Shown here: positions 5,362-11,209 of the stretch, piece after piece
Numbering within the stretch: the stretch's first letter is position 1
How the letters are laid out: each line of letters starts with the position of its first letter
From: CAYSZX01 sp964548875
Lineage (GTDB): Bacteria; Patescibacteriota; Minisyncoccia; Minisyncoccales; JANBVM01
Assembly: GCA_964548875.1 (NCBI GenBank)
Contig: CAZJSP010000019.1
Location: forward strand, 1-11,209
Direction: 5' to 3'
Length of the DNA stretch: 11,209 nt
Program-made: the position numbers and the translations under genes
Notes under the pieces: model-generated
What the model saw: the letters and a program-made list of their open reading frames with translations, nothing else
Told to the model about the DNA's origin: nothing
The model's database searches: none

Positions 5362-7599
5362 ATGGAAAATGAAACAGTATTAAAGGGTAGTAAAACAAAT
5401 ATTTTTGAATTTATAATTAAAAAATGTTTGTTTTTATTGGTTTTTCTTATCCCTATTTTTTGGTCTCCTTTTGCTTTGTCCTCTTATGAAATTGGAAAGC
5501 ATCAATTGTTAGTTTTATTAAGCTCTATTGCTTTTTTGACTTGGACAGCAAAGGTTATTTTACAGGATAAAAAAGTTTCTCTTAATTTAAACTTATTGGA
5601 TTTGTCTGTTTTGTTGTTTTTGTTTTTTGGATCTTTGTCGACTATTTTTTCCTTAGATAATTATATTTCTCTTTTTGGCTCTTATGCTAATTTTTCAAAC
5701 GGATTGGTTGGGATGCTTGCTTTGGGGGTGGTTTATTTTCTAGTCAGAACAGGAGAGGGTGCTTTTTCTGTTGAGAAATTATTAAAGATTTTTTTCTTGT
5801 CTTTTGGAGTTGTTTTATTAATTGCTTATTTTTCAGTTTTAGGAATAGGCAATAAATTTCCTTTAGAAAATATTGCTATTCAACAAAGGATATTTAATTC
5901 TGTTTCTTTTTCTTTAGAAGGATTGTCTGTTTTTGTCTCTATTACGATGGTTTTATTAACTGGAGTTATTGCTTGTTCGATTATTAAAGAGAAAGATCGA
6001 TTTCTTAAGGCCTTATTGTTTGCTGGCTTGTTTTTGTTAGTTCTTATTAACACTAATCCTGCTTGGATTGTTTTGTTATCTGGATCATTTATTTTTACCT
6101 TTATAGCTCTTTTGTCTGGTTCCTTTAAGAGAGATATTCATCAATTATTGCTGCCTATTTTCCTAGTAATTGTGGCTTCTTTATTTCTTTTGATTGATTT
6201 AGGATACAACGAGTTTTTAGATTTTCCCCGAGAAGATTATTTGGGGCAAAGCTTTTCTTATGAAATTGCTGGGAGTGCTGTTCAAGAAGGGCCAAAAGAG
6301 ATTTTAATTGGTTCTGGTTTAGGAACTTGGGAAAATTCCTTTTTAAAATATAGATCAGTTGAATTTAATGAAGAAAGCCTTCTTTGGAATTCACGATTAA
6401 AAAGGGCTGGGAATCATATTTCTGAACTACTTGCAACAGGTGGGGTTTTAGTTTTGTCATCCTATCTTCTTTTAATTGGTTTTTCCTTGTATGGATTCTT
6501 TTCTTTAAAAGAAAAAAGAATGGCTATTCCTTATATTTCCACTCTTATTGCTGTTGCTGTTAGTCATTTTGTTTATTATCAAAATACCAGTTTAGCTTTT
6601 TTAGCTTGGTTTATTTTAGGATTGGGAGCTGTGACTTGGAAAGACCCTCTTTCTAGAAAGTTTTCCTTAAGGGCTGATTTGTCAGCTGAAAGGATGCCGG
6701 AACTTAATTTAGGATTTTCTGTATTACTTATTTTACTAGGCCTATCAACTTTAACCATTCTGTTTTTTACTACTAAAGAAGCAATAGCTGATTACTATTA
6801 TTATCAGTCTCATAAGGAGGAAGATTTTGATAGGGCTATTAGTTTTTTAGAACGAGCCTTAGAACAGAATCCTTATCGAATTGAATATATTACTATTTTG
6901 TCTGAATCTTACTTATATCAGGCTATTGAAGAGTATGGCAAGCCAGCTGAAGAACAGGACATAATGTTTATTCAAGGGAAGATTGGAACAATAGAAAATT
7001 ATATGGAAATTCTTGAGTCTCGATTTAAAAATAATGTTAGGGCTTGGGAGACAATTGCTCTCTTGAAAACAGAAATTTATGGTTCTTTAGAGGGGGCTTT
7101 AGAGGCTCTAGAAAGATCATTAGAATTAGACAGGAATAATCCGGTTACTCATGTTGAAATTGGAAGGATTTATTTAAGTATGGAGAATTTTGAAAAAGCA
7201 AGAGAAAGTTATGCAAAAGCTAGAGAGGTTAAACCGAATTATTTCTATGCTTATTTGCTTGATGCTTTGTCTTATGCCGAGGAAGAAGAGATAGACCTAG
7301 CAATAGAAAAGTTAAGAGAAGTAGAAATGAAGTTTCCTAATGTCGCTGAAGCTAAATTTCACTTAGGAAGGCTTTATCGAGAAGCCGGGAAAAACGATTT
7401 AGCTATTATGTCATTTATTGAGACAATTCAATTAGTTCCTGATCATTCTGATAGTCTTTATTCTCTAGGTTTAATTTATGAAGAAGAGGGGAATAAAGAA
7501 GTTGCCTTAGCTGCCTTTGAAAGAGTTCTTGAGTTGAACCCTGAAAATGAATTAGTTTTAGAAAAAATAGAGGAATTAAGAGGTGAAACAGAAAAATAA
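5362..7599 (+). CDS. O-antigen ligase/Wzy-like membrane protein fused to TPR repeats
   Basis: This 745-residue protein has two halves. Residues 20-470 hold about twelve hydrophobic segments and a large loop (about 282-360) with IGSGLGTWENSFLKYR (316-331) and RAGNHISELLATGG (348-361). This layout resembles the O-antigen ligase / Wzy-C family (WaaL, PglL), where a 'G.G.gt' turn precedes a loop His followed by 'L...a.tG'. His352 is the candidate equivalent of the loop histidine. The motif FGSYANFSNGLVG (105-117) is an early loop element. After the last membrane segment (about 450-470), the C-terminus has TPR-type helical repeats, clearest at about 562-592, 594-627, 662-694 and 696-729 (for example FEKARESYAKAREVKPN), with a half repeat near 487-504. 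The family transfers lipid-linked glycans to lipid A-core or proteins; the acceptor here is unknown. It could glycosylate surface proteins such as pilins, but this is inference from proximity only. A putative promoter lies just upstream. Confidence 0.75.
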   Translation: MENETVLKGSKTNIFEFIIKKCLFLLVFLIPIFWSPFALSSYEIGKHQLLVLLSSIAFLTWTAKVILQDKKVSLNLNLLDLSVLLFLFFGSLSTIFSLDNYISLFGSYANFSNGLVGMLALGVVYFLVRTGEGAFSVEKLLKIFFLSFGVVLLIAYFSVLGIGNKFPLENIAIQQRIFNSVSFSLEGLSVFVSITMVLLTGVIACSIIKEKDRFLKALLFAGLFLLVLINTNPAWIVLLSGSFIFTFIALLSGSFKRDIHQLLLPIFLVIVASLFLLIDLGYNEFLDFPREDYLGQSFSYEIAGSAVQEGPKEILIGSGLGTWENSFLKYRSVEFNEESLLWNSRLKRAGNHISELLATGGVLVLSSYLLLIGFSLYGFFSLKEKRMAIPYISTLIAVAVSHFVYYQNTSLAFLAWFILGLGAVTWKDPLSRKFSLRADLSAERMPELNLGFSVLLILLGLSTLTILFFTTKEAIADYYYYQSHKEEDFDRAISFLERALEQNPYRIEYITILSESYLYQAIEEYGKPAEEQDIMFIQGKIGTIENYMEILESRFKNNVRAWETIALLKTEIYGSLEGALEALERSLELDRNNPVTHVEIGRIYLSMENFEKARESYAKAREVKPNYFYAYLLDALSYAEEEEIDLAIEKLREVEMKFPNVAEAKFHLGRLYREAGKNDLAIMSFIETIQLVPDHSDSLYSLGLIYEEEGNKEVALAAFERVLELNPENELVLEKIEELRGETEK

Positions 7600-7625
7600 C
7601 TTGACATTTTTTAAAAAAGAAGTTA
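7597..7625. repeat. interrupted palindrome at the end of the TPR gene
   Basis: Outer arms TAACTT (7597-7602) and AAGTTA (7620-7625) are perfect reverse complements. They enclose a T6 tract (7607-7612) followed immediately by an A6 tract (7613-7618). The left arm includes the stop codon of the TPR gene, and the structure contains the TTGACA box. It could be an operator over the rpoB promoter or the stem of a weak terminator, but T6A6 is also easy to get by chance in AT-rich DNA. Confidence 0.35.
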
Positions 7626-7629
7626 GGTT
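7601..7629 (+). promoter_or_regulatory. putative rpoBC promoter
   Basis: A perfect -35 hexamer TTGACA (7601-7606) begins two bases after the TPR gene stop. At a 17-nt spacing the -10 position reads TAGGTT (7624-7629), only 3 of 6 matches. A better -10 sequence, TATTAT (7629-7634), lies too far away at a 22-nt spacing. The start would be near 7636, leaving a leader of about 145 nt before rpoB. A second candidate is TTGATT (7660-7665) with TTAAAT (7684-7689) at an 18-nt spacing. Some promoter in this 180-bp gap is likely, but which boxes are used is uncertain. Confidence 0.5.
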
Positions 7630-7688
7630 ATTATTATATAGCTAATCATCCTTATTCTTTTGATTAATTATATTGTTTAAATTTTAAA

Positions 7689-7716
7689 TAAACATACCCC
7701 TTATGTTTAGGGGTAT
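7689..7716 (+). promoter_or_regulatory. mutually exclusive hairpins in the rpoB leader
   Basis: Two stems compete for the same bases. Hairpin A pairs TAAACATA (7689-7696) with TATGTTTA (7702-7709), 8 bp around a CCCCT loop. Hairpin B pairs ATACCCC (7694-7700) with GGGGTAT (7710-7716), 7 bp around a 9-nt loop. B is GC-richer and is followed by TTTTG, so it could act as a weak intrinsic terminator, either for the gene upstream or as an attenuator of rpoB. Hairpin A would prevent B. The pairing is seen directly; the switch function is inferred. Confidence 0.45.
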
Positions 7717-7738
7717 TTTGGGCTGTTTTATTAGTTTT

Positions 7739-7762
7739 ATTTAGGATTTCTCTACCCTAAAT
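7739..7762 (+). promoter_or_regulatory. hairpin just upstream of the rpoB start codon
   Basis: ATTTAGG (7739-7745) pairs perfectly with CCTAAAT (7756-7762) across a 10-nt loop, ending 17 nt before the rpoB ATG. It could affect translation initiation, or be chance pairing in AT-rich leader sequence. Confidence 0.3.
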
Positions 7763-7772
7763 TAATTTTATT
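7759..7772 (+). repeat. 14-nt AT-rich repeat before rpoB (copy 1)
   Basis: The sequence AAATTAATTTTATT ends 7 nt before the rpoB ATG. The identical 14-mer ends 5 nt before the rpoC ATG (10959-10972). Its first ten bases, AAATTAATTT, are a perfect palindrome. It might be a translation-enhancing AT-rich leader or a protein site, or coincidence. Confidence 0.4.
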
Positions 7773-7779
7773 TATTCTT

Positions 7780-10700
7780 ATGGCAAAATTAAAATTAAAA
7801 AGCTTTGCTAAATCCCAAAATTCTCTTCCTCTTCCTTATCTTCTTGGTTTACAAAAAAATGCTTGGGAAACCTTTTGGGAAGTTGAATTTAAAGATCTCT
7901 TAGAAGAGATTTCTCCAATTCGAGATTATACTGGGAAAGATTTTGAACTTTGGTTTTCAGATTACAAATTAGGAAAACCTAAATACAAAACAGATTTAGA
8001 AGCTAAAAAGAATAATGATTCTTATGAGGCGCCCTTAACTGTTAAAGTTAAGCTTTCTAATCTTAAGACCAAAGAAACAAAAGAAAAAGAAGTGTTTTTG
8101 TGTGACTTTCCTCTTCAAACTAAAAGAGGAACTTTTGTTGTGAATGGAATAGAGAGAGTTGCTGTTTCCCAATTAATTCGCTCACCAGGAGCGTTGTTTT
8201 TTGTTAAAAAAGGAGCGCGAGGAGATACTTTTGGGGCCAAGTTAGTTCCTGATAGAGGAGCTTGGCTTGAATTTCAAGTTGACTCTTCTGGTGTTATCTG
8301 GGTGAGAGTTGATAGAAAAAGAAAAATACCAGCTACTGCTCTTTTAAGAGCTTTTGGTATTGAAGACGATCTTTCAATTAAAGAAAATTTTGAAGATGTT
8401 GATAAAGGAAGAGTTAGTTATATTGAAGAAACCTTGAAAAAAGATTCATCTAAAAATAGGGCGGAAGCCTTAGTTGAAATTTATCAGAGGTTAAGACCGG
8501 GCGATATGGTTACAACCAAGACAGCTAGAGAGCTAATAGAAAATATGTTTGATTTTAAAAGATATGATTTATCAAGAGTGGGAAGATGGAGAATCTGGTC
8601 TAGGTTACCTGAAACAAATCCCCATAAAACAAAAGATGTTGATATTAGTATTGAAGAGAGGGTTATTTCAGCTGACGATTTAGTTGCTATTATGAGGGAA
8701 ATTGTTCGTCTGAATAACGATCCTAATGCTAAGCCTGATGAAATTGACCATTTGGGCAGCAGGAGAGTAAGACCTTTTACTGAATATTTAATTAATAGAT
8801 TAAGAGTGGGTTTTGTTAGAATGGAGAGAATTACTCGAGACAGAATGTCAACTTTAGATATTAATACTTTAACTCCTGAACAGTTGATTAACCCTAAACC
8901 AGTTATGGCTATTGTGAAGCAGTTCTTTATTTCAGGCCAGCTATCCCAATTTATGGACAATTTAAACCCTTTAGCTGAGGTTGAACATAAAAGAAGATTA
9001 ACTGCTACTGGTCCGGGAGGGTTAACTAAGGAAAGGGCGGGATTTGATGTTCGAGACGTTCAGCCTTCTCATTATGGAAGAGTTTGTCCGATTGAGAGTC
9101 CAGAAGGACCTAATATTGGTTTGGTTGGGCACCTTGCTTCTTTTGCTCAGGTTAACAAATATGGTTTTTTAGAAACCCCCTATTTTAAAGTTCAAAATGG
9201 AAAAGTTTTATCGGAAATTGAATATTTAAACGCTTATGAGGAGGAAAAAAAGAAAATAGGATCAGGGAATATTCCTCTTGATAAAAATGATAAAATTACT
9301 GAAAAAGAACTAGAATCGAGAGCAGAAGGAGAACCTCAGATTATTGCGAGCAAGAATTTAGACTATGTTGATATTTCTCCTGAGCAGCAAATTTCTATTG
9401 CTGCCTCCTTAATTCCCTTTCTCCAAAACGACGATGCTAACAGAGCTTTAATGGGGTCTAATATGCAAAGACAAGCTGTTCCCCTTCTTTGTCCTGAACC
9501 TCCTTTAGTCATGACAGGAGTGGAGGAAAAAGTGGCTAAAGATTCGGGAAGAGTAATTGTTGCTAAAGAGAGCGGTAAAATAGTTGAGGTTGATAGTCAG
9601 CATATTAAAGTTAAGGGAAAAAACAAAATTAACTATAAATTAGAGACTTTTATTGGGACTAATCAGAATACCTGTTTTCATCAAAAACCAATTGTAAAAT
9701 TAGGACAAAAAGTGAAAAAAGGAGAGGTTTTAACTGATGGAGGGGCTATTTCAAATGGTCATTTAGCAATAGGCCGTAATGTTTTAATTGCTTTTATGTC
9801 CTGGCGAGGAAAGAATTTTGAAGATGGGATTCTTATCTCTGATCGTTTAGTAAAAGAAGATGCTTTTACTTCTACCCATATTGAAGTTTTTGGCTGTGAT
9901 GTCAGAGAAACTAAGTTGGGGCCAGAAGTAACGACTAGTGATATTCCTAATGTTTCAGAAGAAAAATTAAAAGATTTAGATGAGGAGGGAATTGTTAGAA
10001 TTGGAGCGGAAGTTACAGACAACGATATTCTAGTTGGAAAAATATCTCCTAAAGGGAAGAAAGAATCTACTTCTGAAGAAAGATTATTAAAGGCTATTTT
10101 TGGTGAAAAATCTAAGGCGGTTAAAGATACTTCTTTAAGAATGGAACACGGCAAGAGAGGAAGGGTAGTTGGAGTAAAGGTTTTTTCTCGAGAGTTAGGG
10201 TATAAACTAGAACCAGGAGTTATTAAGAAAGTTGAAATTGAGATTGCCTATATTAGTAAGATAGGAGCAGGAGATAAATTATCAGGCCGACACGGGAATA
10301 AGGGGGTTGTTACTATGGTTTTACCTGAGGAAGAAATGCCATTCTTGGAAGATGGTACTCCGGTGGATATTGTTTTAAATCCTTTAACTGTTGTTTCTAG
10401 AATGAATTTGGGCCAGGTTTTGGAAACCCATTTAGGCTTGGCAGCTAAGCGCCTTGGCTATCATGCTGTTACTCCCGCTCTTTCTGGAGCAACAATTGAA
10501 GATGTTAAAAAAGAATTAAAGAAGTCGGGATTTTCTGAAAATGGAAAAACTAAATTATTAGATGGAAGAACAGGATTGCCTTTTGAACAAAATGTAACCA
10601 TTGGCTATATGTATATAATTAAACTTGAACATATGATTGAAAAGAAAATTCATTCTCGTTCAATTGGCCCTTACTCTTTAATTACTCAACAACCTTTAGG

Positions 10701-10959
10701 AGGAAAGGCTCAATTTGGAGGACAAAGATTTGGAGAGATGGAAGTTTGGGCTTTAGAAGGATATGGAGCAGCTCATAGCCTACAAGAAATGCTTACTATT
10801 AAGTCAGACGATGTTTTAGGAAGATCAGCGGCTTATGAATCTATTATTAAAGGAGAGGAAATTGGAGAGCCTAATGCTCCTGCCTCTTTTAAACTTTTAA
10901 TTAATGAATTAAAAGCTTTAGGTTTAAGTGTAGAAATTAAAGAAGAAGATGAAGAATAA
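7780..10959 (+). CDS. rpoB: RNA polymerase beta subunit
   Basis: RpoB, with RpoC, forms the catalytic centre of RNA polymerase. Its 1059 residues are short compared with 1342 in E. coli and roughly 1180 in Gram-positives; the large E. coli lineage insertions are absent. The N-terminus has the conserved TKRGTFVVNGIERVAVSQL (114-132). The rifampicin region (387-411) reads QLSQFMDNLNPL, then AEVEHKRRLTATG. PIESPEGPNIG is at 437-447 and NFEDG at 679-683, where E681 and D682 match E. coli E813 and D814. GDKLSGRHGNKG (831-842) carries the lysines equivalent to E. coli K1065 and K1073 (here K833 and K841). The C-terminal clamp has QPLGGKAQFGGQRFGEMEVW (971-990). In the rifampicin region Thr408 stands where E. 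coli has Ser531. The ATG at 7780 gives the expected N-terminus; no Shine-Dalgarno sequence precedes it, only a pyrimidine-rich AT tract. rpoC follows after 18 nt, so the two form the usual operon. Confidence 0.99.
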   Translation: MAKLKLKSFAKSQNSLPLPYLLGLQKNAWETFWEVEFKDLLEEISPIRDYTGKDFELWFSDYKLGKPKYKTDLEAKKNNDSYEAPLTVKVKLSNLKTKETKEKEVFLCDFPLQTKRGTFVVNGIERVAVSQLIRSPGALFFVKKGARGDTFGAKLVPDRGAWLEFQVDSSGVIWVRVDRKRKIPATALLRAFGIEDDLSIKENFEDVDKGRVSYIEETLKKDSSKNRAEALVEIYQRLRPGDMVTTKTARELIENMFDFKRYDLSRVGRWRIWSRLPETNPHKTKDVDISIEERVISADDLVAIMREIVRLNNDPNAKPDEIDHLGSRRVRPFTEYLINRLRVGFVRMERITRDRMSTLDINTLTPEQLINPKPVMAIVKQFFISGQLSQFMDNLNPLAEVEHKRRLTATGPGGLTKERAGFDVRDVQPSHYGRVCPIESPEGPNIGLVGHLASFAQVNKYGFLETPYFKVQNGKVLSEIEYLNAYEEEKKKIGSGNIPLDKNDKITEKELESRAEGEPQIIASKNLDYVDISPEQQISIAASLIPFLQNDDANRALMGSNMQRQAVPLLCPEPPLVMTGVEEKVAKDSGRVIVAKESGKIVEVDSQHIKVKGKNKINYKLETFIGTNQNTCFHQKPIVKLGQKVKKGEVLTDGGAISNGHLAIGRNVLIAFMSWRGKNFEDGILISDRLVKEDAFTSTHIEVFGCDVRETKLGPEVTTSDIPNVSEEKLKDLDEEGIVRIGAEVTDNDILVGKISPKGKKESTSEERLLKAIFGEKSKAVKDTSLRMEHGKRGRVVGVKVFSRELGYKLEPGVIKKVEIEIAYISKIGAGDKLSGRHGNKGVVTMVLPEEEMPFLEDGTPVDIVLNPLTVVSRMNLGQVLETHLGLAAKRLGYHAVTPALSGATIEDVKKELKKSGFSENGKTKLLDGRTGLPFEQNVTIGYMYIIKLEHMIEKKIHSRSIGPYSLITQQPLGGKAQFGGQRFGEMEVWALEGYGAAHSLQEMLTIKSDDVLGRSAAYESIIKGEEIGEPNAPASFKLLINELKALGLSVEIKEEDEE

Positions 10960-10972
10960 AATTAATTTTATT
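10959..10972 (+). repeat. 14-nt AT-rich repeat before rpoC (copy 2)
   Basis: This is the second exact copy of AAATTAATTTTATT, beginning at the last base of the rpoB stop codon and ending 5 nt before the rpoC ATG. It fills most of the rpoB-rpoC gap. The only purine-rich stretch near the rpoC start is GGAA (10973-10976), a weak and unusually close Shine-Dalgarno candidate. Confidence 0.4.
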
Positions 10973-10977
10973 GGAAC

Positions 10978-11209
10978 ATGAAAGTTAAAAATATTTCAAA
11001 AATAAGGATTAAAATCTCTTCTCCAGAAGAAATGTTAAAATGGAGTTATGGAGAAGTAACTAAACCTGAAACTATTAATTACAGGACTCAGAAAGCTGAG
11101 AAGGATGGCTTGTTTTGTCAAAAAATATTTGGTCCAGAAAAAGACTACCAATGTTATTGTGGAAAATACAAGAGAATTCGCTACAAGGGAATTGTTTGTG
11201 ACAGATGTG
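10978..11209 (+). CDS. rpoC: RNA polymerase beta-prime subunit, N-terminal part
   Basis: The frame runs from the ATG at 10978 off the right edge, giving 77 residues. After a short basic start (MKVKNISKI) come the RpoC signatures IKISSPEEMLKWSYGEVTKP, ETINYRT, KDGLFCQKIFGP, CYCGKYKRIRYKG and CDRC. The cysteines of CYC and CDRC form the N-terminal zinc-binding domain of beta-prime, equivalent to E. coli Cys70, Cys72, Cys85 and Cys88, and all four are present. This domain lies by the RNA exit channel and the clamp. The catalytic NADFDGD region lies outside the window. The gene follows rpoB by 18 nt and is almost certainly co-transcribed with it. The match is unambiguous despite the truncation. 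Confidence 0.97.
   Translation, partial: MKVKNISKIRIKISSPEEMLKWSYGEVTKPETINYRTQKAEKDGLFCQKIFGPEKDYQCYCGKYKRIRYKGIVCDRC

Noticed and set aside
7694..7720. Simple intrinsic terminator after the TPR gene
   Set aside because: Possible, but the U run is only four long, the stem is short, and an alternative hairpin competes for the same bases, so it is reported as a possible regulatory structure instead.
8484..8960. Minus-strand open frame of 158 codons inside rpoB
   Set aside because: It lies opposite highly conserved RpoB sequence, including the rifampicin region, and its translation resembles no protein family; it is a shadow frame.
9759..10154. Minus-strand open frame of 131 codons inside rpoB
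   Set aside because: It is opposite conserved RpoB sequence, Ser/Thr-rich as expected for an antisense shadow, with no domain signature.
1..11209. Mobile elements, CRISPR arrays, tRNA or rRNA genes
   Set aside because: No transposase, terminal inverted repeats, regularly spaced repeats or RNA-gene signatures were seen; all gaps are short and described.

Overview
The window looks like chromosomal DNA of a small-genome bacterium, most likely a member of the Patescibacteria / Candidate Phyla Radiation (Parcubacteria-like). The grounds are AT-rich DNA with strong A/T-ending codon use, very tight gene packing, an RpoB of only 1059 residues, an NAD+-dependent DNA ligase with unusual motif residues, a compact type IV minor-pilin cassette, and a membrane ligase/TPR fusion protein. 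The phylum assignment is inferred from these features and was not tested by a search. All genes lie on the + strand, and no mobile element, CRISPR array, rRNA or tRNA was seen. The standard bacterial code fits: the ligase ends at TGA exactly where its BRCT domain should end.

Region 1 (1-2181): the C-terminal end of a PKD-domain protein is followed by four type IV pilin-like genes (GspH/FimT-, PilV/GspI-, PilW/GspJ- and PilX/GspK-like) that overlap or nearly abut. This matches the usual set and order of minor pilins that prime a type IV pilus or pseudopilus and form its tip.

Region 2 (2181-5296): ligA (DNA ligase, replication and repair) and rodA (SEDS peptidoglycan polymerase) follow in the same run with 1-nt and 4-nt overlaps, so they are probably co-transcribed and translationally coupled with the pilin genes.

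Region 3 (5297-7599): a likely extended -10 promoter precedes a 745-residue polytopic membrane protein with an O-antigen-ligase/Wzy-like N-terminal half and a TPR C-terminal half.

Region 4 (7600-11209): a 180-bp leader with a perfect TTGACA box, an interrupted palindrome, two mutually exclusive hairpins and a further hairpin leads into rpoB (complete) and rpoC (first 77 codons). These encode the beta and beta-prime subunits of RNA polymerase. The leader is the main non-coding element of the window.

Nothing here is clearly a new system. The best leads are the ligase motif substitutions, the possible RNA switch in the rpoB leader, the general lack of Shine-Dalgarno sequences, and a calcium-loop-like motif beside a cysteine pair in the first minor pilin.
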